Assembly (NCBI RefSeq): GCF_027498035.1
Contig: NZ_CP114978.1
Span: 434,001-498,000, forward strand
Source of the DNA: Pseudoxanthomonas sp.
GTDB lineage: Bacteria > Pseudomonadota > Gammaproteobacteria > Xanthomonadales > Xanthomonadaceae
Length of the DNA: 64,000 bases
Reading direction: 5' to 3'
Position 1 is the stretch's first letter. Each line of letters begins with the position of its first letter. Made by a program: the position numbers and the translations under genes. Below the pieces are notes generated by a model. The model was not told where the DNA came from. It saw only the letters and a list, made by a program, of their open reading frames with translations, and did no database searches. Shown here piece after piece: positions 38,344 to 46,924 of this stretch.

Positions 38344-39330
38344 TTGAGTATCAGCATCAACGATGTCGCAGATGCGGCCGGGGTTTCCAAATCCACGGTC
38401 TCGCGGGTCATTGCCGGCGGCTCGGTCAGTAGCGAGGTTCGTGCCCGGGTGGAAGCAGCGATCCGCCAGACCGGTTACCGCCCCAACCTGCAGGCGCGAC
38501 GGTTGCGCTCGCGCCACACCGGCATCGTCGGGGTGATCGTGGCCGACATCCGCAACCCGTTCTTCACCGCCCTGATCGGGGCCGTCGAAGAGGCCGCCTA
38601 TCGCGCGGGGCTGCGCGTCACCTTGTGCAATACCGATGAGGACCCGGAGCGCGAGGCGCTATACCTGCAGCTGATGCAGGAGGAGCGGGTCAGTGGCCTG
38701 ATCTTCGCCCCGACCCGCACGACCATCGGCTGCCTTGACGGGTTGCCGCAGGACTTCCCGGCGGTGCTGGTGGACCGCGCTGGCGCAGGTGGGCGTCACG
38801 ATGCGGTGGTCCTGGACAACGCAGCAGCGACTACGACCCTGGTCTCGCACCTGGTCGAGCGGGGCTATCGCAGGATTGGCGGGGTGTTCGGCAGCACCAG
38901 CAATACCGCGTCCGAGCGCCGCGATGGCTATCTTGCCGCGATGCAGGCGCACGGCCTGGCCGCGGACTACCGCGAGGTGGCGCCGCAGGCCGAGGCGGCC
39001 GAAGACGCGGTGGGCCAGTGGTTGCGCGGACCCACCGCGCCCGAGGCGATCCTGGCCAGCAACAGCCTGTTGACCATGGGCACGTTGCGGGCCGCGCGTT
39101 CGGTGGGGCTGCGGATTCCCGACGACCTGGCCCTGGCCGGTTTCGACAACGAGCGCTGGACCGAGCTGGTCGCGCCGGGCATCACGGTGATCGAACAGCC
39201 GGTCGAGGACATGGGCCGTGCGGCCGTGGCCCTGATGCTGGACCGGATGCGCGCCCCCGACCTGGCCGTGCGTCGGCTGGTGTTGTCCGGTCGTTGCATC
39301 GTGCGGGGCTCGACCGACGCGCGGACCTGA
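38344..39330 (+). CDS. fruR: LacI-family transcriptional regulator of fructose genes
   Basis: 328 residues. The N-terminal helix-turn-helix SINDVADAAGVSKSTVSRVIAGG is followed by the hinge (RRLRSRHTGIVGVIVADIRNPFF) and a periplasmic-binding-like sensor domain ending near RRLVLSGRCIVRGST. I propose the TTG at 38344, which gives MSISINDVAD, the usual LacI N-terminus. A GTG start 18 codons upstream would translate through the operator and adds a non-family extension. It is divergent from fruB and has operator-like palindromes on both sides. The effector is probably fructose 1-phosphate by analogy. Confidence 0.85.
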   Translation: MSISINDVADAAGVSKSTVSRVIAGGSVSSEVRARVEAAIRQTGYRPNLQARRLRSRHTGIVGVIVADIRNPFFTALIGAVEEAAYRAGLRVTLCNTDEDPEREALYLQLMQEERVSGLIFAPTRTTIGCLDGLPQDFPAVLVDRAGAGGRHDAVVLDNAAATTTLVSHLVERGYRRIGGVFGSTSNTASERRDGYLAAMQAHGLAADYREVAPQAEAAEDAVGQWLRGPTAPEAILASNSLLTMGTLRAARSVGLRIPDDLALAGFDNERWTELVAPGITVIEQPVEDMGRAAVALMLDRMRAPDLAVRRLVLSGRCIVRGSTDART

Positions 39331-39342
39331 GCGCGTTGCGGG

Positions 39343-40704
39343 TCAGGGCACCTGCAGCGGCGGCAGGCGTTCGTGCACCGTCCGGGCAAGGGCGTCCAGG
39401 TCGATCTGCGCAAGATCGGCATGTCCGCGCGTGGCCTGCTGCAGGAGTTCGCGCTGGATCTGGCTGCGTTCCAGCGCCACCGCGTACGGAATGCGCATGA
39501 AGGTGACCATCGTGTAGTGCGGCACGAAACGGTCCGGGTGGCGCTGCTGCAAGACTTGCTCCAGCTGGCGTTGCAGCAGGAAATCCGCATCGTCCACGCG
39601 GTCGCGCATCTCGGTATAGTTCTCCAGCGCCATCGCCTGGATCGCGGCGGCGTTGGGTTTGCGCTCGGCTTCGAAGGCGGCGAAGGCGCTGGCCAGGTTG
39701 TCGCGCGCTTCCAGTTGCGCGGCCAGCGCCACGCAGTCTTCGAACGCGCAGTTCATGCCCTGGCCGTGGAACGGCACCATCGCGTGCGCCGCATCGCCCA
39801 GCAGCACCGCGCGATCGCCCAGGTGCCAGCGGTCCAGGTACAGCGTGCCGAGCAGGCCCGGCGGGTGGTGTTCCCAGTCACGTTCCAGGTGCGGGATCAG
39901 CGGCAGCGCATCGGCGAAGTCGCGTTCGAACAGCGCGCGCGCCTCCGCGCCGCTGCGCACGTTGGCAAAACTGGTCGGCCCCTCGTTCGGCAGGAACAGG
40001 GTGACGGTGAAGGTGCCTGCGTCATTGGGCAGGGCGATGCACATGTAGTCGCCGCGCGGCCAGATGTGCAGGGCATTGGCTTCGATCTGGAAGCGGCCGT
40101 CGGCGCCTGGCGGGATTTCCAGTTCCTTGTACGAATGCCCCAGGAATTCACCGCGCTCGCCCAGCGGGCTGGCCCGGTTCATCGCCGCGCGCAGTGCCGA
40201 GCCCGCGCCATCGGCGCCGATCAGCGTGTCGAAGCGGATGTCATGCGGCGAGTCGTCGCGGTCGTCGATGAAACGCGCATAGCCAGCCGGGAAATCGACC
40301 GTGTGCAGGCGCCGGTAGAAGTGGATCTTCGCGCCGGCGCTTTCAGCCAGGTCGAGCAGGGTGATGTTGAGGTCGGCGCGATGGATCGACCAGATCACCT
40401 CGCTGTCGTCGCGGCCGTAGCGCTGCAGCTGCTCGCCGCCACCGGCGAAGTGGACCATGCGTCCGCGCATCATCACCGCGCGCGCCATTACCGCGTCTTC
40501 GGCATCGGCCTGGCGCAGCGCATGGCGGCCGCGTTCGGCCAGGGCCAGGTTGATCGAACGGCCGGATTCATAGCCATTGACCCGTGGATCGCCACGGCGT
40601 TCGTAAACGGTGACGTCCCAGCCTTTGCGTGAGAGCAGGATGGCGAGCAGGCTGCCGGCCAGGCCGGCGCCGATGATGGTGATGGCGCGCGAGGATGCGT
40701 TCAA
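39343..40704 (-). CDS. kmo: kynurenine 3-monooxygenase
   Basis: 453 residues, FAD-dependent, converting kynurenine to 3-hydroxykynurenine with NADPH and oxygen. Seen: the dinucleotide fold ITIIGAGLAGSLLAILLSRKGWDVTVYERR, GYESGRSINLALAERG with substrate-binding residues near 48, DTLIGADGAGSALR near 162, and the second FAD motif RAVLLGDAAHAMVPFHGQGMNCAFEDC near 295. It begins 33 bp after kynU in the same operon, so kynurenine is diverted towards 3-hydroxyanthranilate and quinolinate, a route to NAD described in xanthomonads. Confidence 0.95.
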   Translation of the reverse strand: MNASSRAITIIGAGLAGSLLAILLSRKGWDVTVYERRGDPRVNGYESGRSINLALAERGRHALRQADAEDAVMARAVMMRGRMVHFAGGGEQLQRYGRDDSEVIWSIHRADLNITLLDLAESAGAKIHFYRRLHTVDFPAGYARFIDDRDDSPHDIRFDTLIGADGAGSALRAAMNRASPLGERGEFLGHSYKELEIPPGADGRFQIEANALHIWPRGDYMCIALPNDAGTFTVTLFLPNEGPTSFANVRSGAEARALFERDFADALPLIPHLERDWEHHPPGLLGTLYLDRWHLGDRAVLLGDAAHAMVPFHGQGMNCAFEDCVALAAQLEARDNLASAFAAFEAERKPNAAAIQAMALENYTEMRDRVDDADFLLQRQLEQVLQQRHPDRFVPHYTMVTFMRIPYAVALERSQIQRELLQQATRGHADLAQIDLDALARTVHERLPPLQVP

Positions 40705-40737
40705 TGCGATGTCTTCGGGGAAGGGGCGCGGCTGCGG

Positions 40738-42012
40738 TCAGACGCCGCGCCAGGTCTCCACTTCCTCGACGAAGCGGTAGATGTCCTTGAAGCTGTTGTA
40801 CAGCGGCACCGGCGAGATGCGGATCACGTCCGGTTCGCGCCAGTCGCCCAGCACGCCGACCGAGACCAGGTAGTCGAACAGCTCGCGGCCTTGTTCGCGG
40901 CCACCGGCCACGCGCAGCGAGAGCTGGCAGCCGCGGCGTTCGGGCTCGGCCGGGGTGATGATTTCCAGCGTGTCCAGCAGGCGTGCTTCGATCAGCTCTT
41001 CCAGGAAGCTGGTGAGCTTTTCCGACTTGGCCCGCAACGCGGCCATGCCGCCGGCCTTGTCGACCAGCTCCAGCGAGGCCAGCAGCGGCGCCAGCGCCAG
41101 CACCGGCGGATTGCTCAGCTGCCAGCCTTCGGCGCCAGGCGTGGGCTTGAACTCGGGCGCCATCAGGAAACGGGTTTCCTTTTCGTGGCCCCACCAGCCG
41201 GCAAAACGCGGCAGGTCGGCCTGCGCATGGCGCTGGTGCACGAAGGCACCGGCGACCGCGCCCGGACCGGCGTTGAGGTATTTGTAGTGGCACCACACCG
41301 CGAAGTCTGCATCGGCGTCGTGCAGGGCCAGCGGCAGGTTGCCCACGGCGTGGGCCAGGTCGAAGCCGACCGTCGCGCCAGCGGCATGCGCCAGGCGGGC
41401 GATTTCGGTCAGGTCGAATGCCTGGCCGGTGCGGTACTGGATGCCCGGCCAGAGCACCAGGGCGACGCGTTGGCCGTGTTCGGCAATGGCGCGCTCGATG
41501 GCGGCCATCGAAATGGTGCCTTCGGCTTCGTCCGGCTGGACCTCGATCAGGTCGGTGTCCGGGTTGAAGCCGTGGAAGCGGATCTGCGATTCCACCGCGT
41601 GGCGGTCGGACGGGAACGCGCCGGCTTCGATCAGGATCGCAGGCCGTTGTGACGTGGGACGGTAGAAGCTGACCATCATGAAGTGCAGGTTGGCGGTCAG
41701 CGTGTTCATCGCCACTACTTCGCCCGGTAGCGCGCCGACGATGCGGGCCAGCGGCTCGCGCACCTGCTCGTGGTAGGTCATCCACTGTGCCTGGCCGCGG
41801 AAGTGGCCTTCCACCGCTTCGTGCGCCCACTTGTCCAGCACCTGTTCGACCGCCTTGCGCGCGCCCTTGGGTTGCAGTCCCAGCGAGTTGCCGCAGAAAT
41901 ACGCCTGGTCGGTGTGCTTGTGCCTGGGTAGCAGGAACTCATGACGGAAGCCGCGCAGCGGATCGGCAGCGTCCAGTGCGATGGCATGGGTGCGGGAAAG
42001 CGCGTGGGTCAT
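40738..42012 (-). CDS. kynU: kynureninase
   Basis: 424 residues, PLP-dependent. It cleaves 3-hydroxykynurenine to 3-hydroxyanthranilate and alanine. Motifs: QAYFCGNSLGLQPKG near residue 37, NTLTANLHFMMVSFYRP near 103, GFDLAHAVGNLPL near 213, and the PLP lysine in VWCHYKYLNAGPGAVAG near 240. The length is normal. It lies between the FUSC gene (72 bp upstream) and kmo (33 bp downstream). Confidence 0.95.
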   Translation of the reverse strand: MTHALSRTHAIALDAADPLRGFRHEFLLPRHKHTDQAYFCGNSLGLQPKGARKAVEQVLDKWAHEAVEGHFRGQAQWMTYHEQVREPLARIVGALPGEVVAMNTLTANLHFMMVSFYRPTSQRPAILIEAGAFPSDRHAVESQIRFHGFNPDTDLIEVQPDEAEGTISMAAIERAIAEHGQRVALVLWPGIQYRTGQAFDLTEIARLAHAAGATVGFDLAHAVGNLPLALHDADADFAVWCHYKYLNAGPGAVAGAFVHQRHAQADLPRFAGWWGHEKETRFLMAPEFKPTPGAEGWQLSNPPVLALAPLLASLELVDKAGGMAALRAKSEKLTSFLEELIEARLLDTLEIITPAEPERRGCQLSLRVAGGREQGRELFDYLVSVGVLGDWREPDVIRISPVPLYNSFKDIYRFVEEVETWRGV

Positions 42013-42084
42013 TGCAGTGGTTCTGTCTGGACGTGGGTCGAAAGGGACGCAGGGAACGTGCCATCTCCAGCGTGGCCGGGCAGT

Positions 42085-44211
42085 CTACCCGGCGACCGTG
42101 CCGGTCACCGTGGCCGCCGTCCTGTTTCCCGGTGTGCTGCTTCGGCGCAGTAGATGGGTCAGGGTATCCAGGCTGTCTGCGATGCGGTCTGCCGCATCCA
42201 GCAGGGCGGCACTGACATCATCGGTGTGTGGGATCGCTTCGGCCAGCCTGCGTTCGTAGGGGCGCAATGCAGGGATCTCGGAGAACTTGCCGGTCTGGCG
42301 CAGGTAGCGCACCTGGGCGCCCAGGGTCTGGTCGACGGCGGCGCTGAAGCTGGTCAGTTCCGGCCGTGCAGGCAGGTGTCCGCCCTCGCGCAGTTGCGCT
42401 TCCAGGATGAGCGGCGCGCGCATCAGGCGCGTGGCATTGGCCAACAGCGACTCGGCCAGTTCGGCCTCGCCGCGGTTGCCCTTGCGACGGGGTTCGGCGC
42501 GTAGCCGGTCGATCGAGGCACGGACATTGGTCCGTGCCACGCGGGCGGTGCCACGGGTCTCGTCCAGCACGTCCACCCGCCCGGCCAGCAATGCGCTGAG
42601 ATGGCGCTGGTCGGCCTCCAGCAGGGCGGCCACCGTCCCGCGCCCGCGACTGCCCTCCCAGGTGGGCCACAATGCATAGGCGACCATCGCCACCGCGCTG
42701 CCGATCAGGGTGGCCAGGACGCGGTCCAGCAGTGCGGTTTCCGGCGCATATCCTTCGAAGGACAGCATCAGCACCACCATGCTGGTCAGCAGCATGACGG
42801 CCAGGCCGTAGTTCACCTGGGTGGTCAGCCGGAATCCGAAGCAGAACACCCAGAACAGCAGCAGCCGGACCACCGAGCCATCCATCGCGTAGTGGATCAG
42901 CGCCGTGCCGGCGACCAGGCCTGCCAGGGTGCCGGCCATGCGCCCGGCACCGAAGGTGAGGGTGGCGCCGAAGTCGGGCTTGAGCACGATGGCCGTGGTC
43001 ATGGGGACCCAGACGCCATGCGGGATCTGCAGCGTGCGTTCGAGCAGCAGTGCCACCACCAGGCTCACGGCACAGCGCACGGCATGGCGGAAGGCGACCG
43101 AGGACCACTTGAGGTTCGCTTTCAGCGTGACCCAGGCCGAGTTTGGCCGTAGTGCGCGCGGCAGGCGCGCTTCGGCCTGCTGGGCGTTGATCTGGCCCTG
43201 GCTGCTGGCCCAGTAGCTGTTGCGCACCAGGGCGCGTAGTTGACCAGCCAGGCCTGCGGCGCGGCCGACGGCCAGCTGCAGCAGGCGTCGGTCGCGCAGG
43301 CCGGTCGCCGCGGCGGCGGCCTCGCGCAGCGCCACGGCCTGGGTCTGCACTGCGACCAGCCCGCCCTCTGCGGCTGTGGGGGCGGCCGGTTCGCGCATGC
43401 TCTGGGACAGATGGTCCAGCACCAGCGCCGCCTGTTTGAGCAGCAGCTCGATGCGTTCGCCTGCGCCGGCATCGTCCAGCCGCGCATGGACATCGGCTAA
43501 TGCCAGCAGGTCCACGCGGACCCGTTCGCACAGTTCGGCCATGATCCGGAACGATTGCAGCGCCACGCCGCGGGTGTGGTGCTGGCCATGCAGCAGTACC
43601 AATGCATCCTGGGCGGCCTGCATGGTCGGCGATGGCTGGCTGGCATCGGGACGTGTGCGCGCGGTGATGGCCAGCTGCTGCAGGATCGTGGCCAGTGCGA
43701 AGCGCTCGGGACGGTAGCGCTGCAGTGGCCAGGCAGCCACCGCCATGAGCATTTGCAACAGGCCACCGGAAAAGATCAGTAATGCGATGCCCGGTGCCTG
43801 CGCAGCGCCCAGGTGCATGTTGGCGCAGATCATCAGCAGGATCATGCTGGCCAGGCCATTGCGCGTGGCCAGCGGGCCCAGCGCCACTGCCAGCCCGCCA
43901 CAGAAACCCACCGCCAGCACCGCCAGCGTCAGCGGCGCCGTGTAATCGCCCAGCAGCACGCCCAGCCCGCCGGAGGTACCAGCGATGGCTGCAGTCAGCA
44001 GCATCCGCCGCATGCGCAGGCCGTAGGCGCCGGGCTGGTCCGAGGACATGGTCTGCAGCGCGCCGGTGGCCACGCCCAGGCCGATGGCTGGTGCGCCCAG
44101 CCACACACCCAGTGCCAGTGGCGCGAACACCGCGAACGAATTGCGCAGGGCGACCCGCACCGGCACGTCGCGCGGTTTCAGGCGGAGCAGGGTACGCAGG
44201 ATCGGGGACAC
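42085..44211 (-). CDS. FUSC-family membrane protein (aromatic acid exporter-like) within the kynurenine operon
   Basis: 708 residues with two clusters of about five to six membrane helices (residues 25-160 and about 375-510), each followed by a cytosolic helical region. This is the duplicated layout of FUSC/YccS/AaeB-type proteins. An FGAGRMAGTLAGLVAGTALIHY segment near 425 is typical. It starts ten bases after the 3-hydroxyanthranilate dioxygenase gene and precedes kynU, so it is probably co-transcribed. Related AaeB proteins export aromatic acids; export of a kynurenine intermediate is an inference from context. Confidence 0.85.
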   Translation of the reverse strand: MSPILRTLLRLKPRDVPVRVALRNSFAVFAPLALGVWLGAPAIGLGVATGALQTMSSDQPGAYGLRMRRMLLTAAIAGTSGGLGVLLGDYTAPLTLAVLAVGFCGGLAVALGPLATRNGLASMILLMICANMHLGAAQAPGIALLIFSGGLLQMLMAVAAWPLQRYRPERFALATILQQLAITARTRPDASQPSPTMQAAQDALVLLHGQHHTRGVALQSFRIMAELCERVRVDLLALADVHARLDDAGAGERIELLLKQAALVLDHLSQSMREPAAPTAAEGGLVAVQTQAVALREAAAAATGLRDRRLLQLAVGRAAGLAGQLRALVRNSYWASSQGQINAQQAEARLPRALRPNSAWVTLKANLKWSSVAFRHAVRCAVSLVVALLLERTLQIPHGVWVPMTTAIVLKPDFGATLTFGAGRMAGTLAGLVAGTALIHYAMDGSVVRLLLFWVFCFGFRLTTQVNYGLAVMLLTSMVVLMLSFEGYAPETALLDRVLATLIGSAVAMVAYALWPTWEGSRGRGTVAALLEADQRHLSALLAGRVDVLDETRGTARVARTNVRASIDRLRAEPRRKGNRGEAELAESLLANATRLMRAPLILEAQLREGGHLPARPELTSFSAAVDQTLGAQVRYLRQTGKFSEIPALRPYERRLAEAIPHTDDVSAALLDAADRIADSLDTLTHLLRRSSTPGNRTAATVTGTVAG

Positions 44212-44221
44212 GACGACCGGC

Positions 44222-44752
44222 TCAGGTGTCCGGCATCACGTAGCGGTCTGGAGCCGGATTGACGTGGCCGCAGGCCGTGCAGGTGCGGTGTTCAAGCGAG
44301 GCGTAGAAGCGGTCGAACACCGGCGGGAAGTCGGTCTCGATATTGCGCAGGTGGAAGAATTCTTCGTAAAGCTTGTGGTTGCAGGCCTCGCAGAACCACA
44401 GCAGGCCATCATCTTCATGCGGCAGGCGCCGGCGTTCGACCACCAGCCCGACCGAGCCTTCCATGCGTTGCGGTGAATGCGGCACCCGCGGCGGCAGCAG
44501 GAAGATCTCACCGGCGTTGATCGGGATGTCGCGTGCGGCGCCGTCCTCCTGGATCTTCAGCACCATCTGGCCTTCCAGCTGGTAGAACCACTCCGGGCCT
44601 TCGTCCCAGTGATAGTCGGTGCGGCTGTTCGGCCCGCCCACCACCATCACGATGAAGTCGCCCGCGTAGATCACCTTGTTGCCCACCGGCGGCTTGAGCA
44701 GGTGCCGGTGTTCCTCGATCCAGGCCTGCAGGTTGAGCGGGGCGGGCAGCAT
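44222..44752 (-). CDS. nbaC: 3-hydroxyanthranilate 3,4-dioxygenase
   Basis: 176 residues, the length of bacterial enzymes. It opens the ring of 3-hydroxyanthranilate to the semialdehyde that cyclises to quinolinate. In the cupin the iron ligands are His48, Glu54 and His92 (YHWDEGPEW and PHSPQR). The C-terminal rubredoxin-like site has Cys121, Cys124, Cys158 and Cys161 (CEAC, CTAC), a bacterial feature. The start is the ATG before LPAPLNLQAW; a longer frame enters the carbonic anhydrase gene. It lies 41 bp after that gene. Confidence 0.95.
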   Translation of the reverse strand: MLPAPLNLQAWIEEHRHLLKPPVGNKVIYAGDFIVMVVGGPNSRTDYHWDEGPEWFYQLEGQMVLKIQEDGAARDIPINAGEIFLLPPRVPHSPQRMEGSVGLVVERRRLPHEDDGLLWFCEACNHKLYEEFFHLRNIETDFPPVFDRFYASLEHRTCTACGHVNPAPDRYVMPDT

Positions 44753-44793
44753 GGGGTTCCTCCGCGGAACGTGGTGCGTGGAAGGCGTGCCGG

Positions 44794-45459
44794 TTATTCG
44801 TCGCGCTTGCCCGACACCGGCATCGAGGCCAGCGCACGGTCGTAGGCGGGTTGCAGGTCTTCGGGTGCCGCCACGTCCATGCCCAGCTCGCGGACCCGGC
44901 CATCGGACAGGCTGTAGCACCAGCCATGCACGGATACTGCCTGGCCGCGCGACCAGGCATCCTGGATCACGGTGGTGTGGCAGACGTTGGCGACCTGTTC
45001 GATCACGTTGAGTTCGCACAGGCGGGCCAGGCGCAGGGCTTCGGTGCCGACCTTGTGCAGGCGCTCGGCGTGCTTGCCGAAGACATCGCCCACGTGGCGC
45101 AGCCAGTTGTCCACCAGGCCCACGCGGCGGCCGGTCATGCTGGCCTGGATGCCACCGCAGCCGTAGTGGCCGACGATCAGGATGTGCTCGACCTTCAGTA
45201 CGTCCACCGCGAACTGGATGGTGGACAGGCAGTTGAGGTCGCTATGCACCACCAGGTTAGCCACGTTGCGGTGGACGAACACTTCGCCTGGGTCCAGGCC
45301 CAGGATCTGGTTGGCCGGCACGCGCGAATCGGAGCAGCCGATCCACAGGTAGCGCGGTGACTGCTGTTTGGAGAGGCGTTCGAAGAAGCCGGGATCTTCC
45401 TGCTTGATCCGGTCGGCCCATTCACGGTTGTTGCGCAGCAGATCGTCGAGTTCACTCAT
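44794..45459 (-). CDS. can: beta-class carbonic anhydrase
   Basis: 221 residues. It hydrates carbon dioxide to bicarbonate in the cytosol. The zinc ligands are Cys42, His98 and Cys101, with Asp44-Arg46 dyad (GCSDSRVPAN and VGHYGCGGI). The length and the C-terminal half (DNWLRHVGDVFGKHAERL, VSVHGWCYSLSDGRVREL) match the E. coli Can type. It is the first gene of the minus-strand run leading into the kynurenine genes; the functional link, if any, is unclear. Confidence 0.95.
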   Translation of the reverse strand: MSELDDLLRNNREWADRIKQEDPGFFERLSKQQSPRYLWIGCSDSRVPANQILGLDPGEVFVHRNVANLVVHSDLNCLSTIQFAVDVLKVEHILIVGHYGCGGIQASMTGRRVGLVDNWLRHVGDVFGKHAERLHKVGTEALRLARLCELNVIEQVANVCHTTVIQDAWSRGQAVSVHGWCYSLSDGRVRELGMDVAAPEDLQPAYDRALASMPVSGKRDE

Positions 45460-45495
45460 GGCCCGATTATTGCAGATGCGCGCGACACGGGGCCG

Positions 45496-46308
45496 CTACT
45501 GCTGGCAATGCGGGCAGTCGTACAGGCGGCGCCCGGCCAGCTCGCGCCGGCGGATCACTGTGCCGCAGTCCTGGCACGGCTCACCGGCCAGATCGAAGGC
45601 TTTGAAGGCGAAGCCGTCCGGGGTATCGGTGATGTAGTCGGCCTTCATGCCCGCTGCCTTGCGGATGCCGCGGCTGCGATAGCTGCGGCGCGGCACGTCC
45701 AGCAAGGCCTTGGCCAGCAGGTTGCGTTCGTCGACCGACAGGCCGGCCGCATCGCGGGTCGGCGCGATCCCGGCTTCGAACAGCACTTCCGAACGCAGGT
45801 AGTTGCCCATGCCCGCCAGGAAACCCTGGTCCAGCAGCAGCGCCGCCAGCGACATGCGCAGGAAGCGCGGTTCCTGCAGGCGTCGGGCCACCGCTGCGGC
45901 GGTCAGGCGCTTGTCCAGCACGTCAGGCCCCAGCCTGGACAGGAACGGATGCCTGGCCAGATCCGCGTTCTTCCACAGCGCGATGTCCGATGCCGAATAC
46001 AACAGGATCGCGGCGTCCTGCGTTTCCAGCACCACGCGCAGGCTGCGCTTGGTTTCCGGGCGCTCGCCGGCCCTGGCGATCTGCCACACGCCATAGAGCT
46101 GGTTGTGGGTGTACAGCGTGGTGCCGTTGTCGAAACGGGTCAGCATCGCCTTGCCATGGGTGTCGATGGCGGTGATCCGGCAGCCGACCAGCTCCGGCGC
46201 CCTGGCCTTCAATGCAGGTGGGTAGAACCAGACTGCTTCGAGCGGCTGGTGGCCAACGGCCTTGAACAGGCGGTCGGCGGCGCGGCGGATTTCGGGACCT
46301 TCAGGCAT
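45496..46308 (-). CDS. nei: endonuclease VIII-type DNA glycosylase
   Basis: 270 residues of the Fpg/Nei family. It removes oxidised pyrimidines and cuts the backbone. The catalytic N-terminus MPEGPEIRRAADRL is diagnostic of Nei rather than Fpg (Pro2, Glu3), with Lys53 in DTHGKAML, the helix-two-turn-helix near residue 165 (GFLAGMGNYLRSEVLF), and a four-cysteine zinc finger at the end (CQDCG ... CPHC). No other repair gene is adjacent. Confidence 0.9.
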   Translation of the reverse strand: MPEGPEIRRAADRLFKAVGHQPLEAVWFYPPALKARAPELVGCRITAIDTHGKAMLTRFDNGTTLYTHNQLYGVWQIARAGERPETKRSLRVVLETQDAAILLYSASDIALWKNADLARHPFLSRLGPDVLDKRLTAAAVARRLQEPRFLRMSLAALLLDQGFLAGMGNYLRSEVLFEAGIAPTRDAAGLSVDERNLLAKALLDVPRRSYRSRGIRKAAGMKADYITDTPDGFAFKAFDLAGEPCQDCGTVIRRRELAGRRLYDCPHCQQ

Positions 46309-46373
46309 CGGGCTTGGTTCGATGGAACAACTGAGGAGCGGAATGTCCCGGTACTACCCATGCCGACAGTCAT

Positions 46374-46877
46374 TCAGTCCGGCACATGAAGGCTCCGGCG
46401 ATAGTGGTCGAACGCGACCCCGCGAAACTTTCCGGAGGTCATCACCGCAGATCCAACGCGGGTAAAGCCGTTCTTCTCCAGCACCTTGATCGAGCCTGTG
46501 TTCTTCGTGAGGCAGGTGCTGTTGAAGATGCAGAGATTCAATCGATCAACCCCATGGGTCATTGCCAGCGCGACGGCCCTGGTGCCGAAGCCCCGTGATT
46601 GCCAATCGTGGGCGATCCAGTAGTCCAGCTCGGCAGAGCGTGCCGCCATGTTGATCTTGTTGATCGAGACCAATCCCCTGAAGGCGCCAGCTTCGGTCAC
46701 TGCGAAGATGCAAGCGTCCCCCGAGCTGATCCTTGGTGATACCGCCGAAAACCACTGCGCGGCGCCATCTGCAGGGTAAGGCGAAGGCACCATGCTCAAC
46801 CTCCCGACTGAAGCATGCGATGCATGCTTCTGCACGTCAGCAAGGTGTCGCTCCGAAAGTGGTTCCAGCTGAATCAT
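46374..46877 (-). CDS. GNAT-family N-acetyltransferase, low GC
   Basis: 167 residues resembling RimJ/RimL-type acetyltransferases. The acetyl-CoA-binding motif is visible as DYWIAHDWQSRGFGTRAVALAMTHG (the RGFGT loop) near residue 90, and NTGSIKVLEKNGFTRVG near 135. The substrate is unknown. Base composition is clearly less GC-rich than the surrounding genes (about half GC in the stretch around 46500-46560), which suggests recent acquisition. It stands alone between nei and the SDR gene on the minus strand. Confidence 0.8.
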   Translation of the reverse strand: MIQLEPLSERHLADVQKHASHASVGRLSMVPSPYPADGAAQWFSAVSPRISSGDACIFAVTEAGAFRGLVSINKINMAARSAELDYWIAHDWQSRGFGTRAVALAMTHGVDRLNLCIFNSTCLTKNTGSIKVLEKNGFTRVGSAVMTSGKFRGVAFDHYRRSLHVPD

Positions 46878-46924
46878 TCGATTGCCTTGTTCACCGTCGA
46901 GAGATTGCGCCGGGCATGCGCGTC

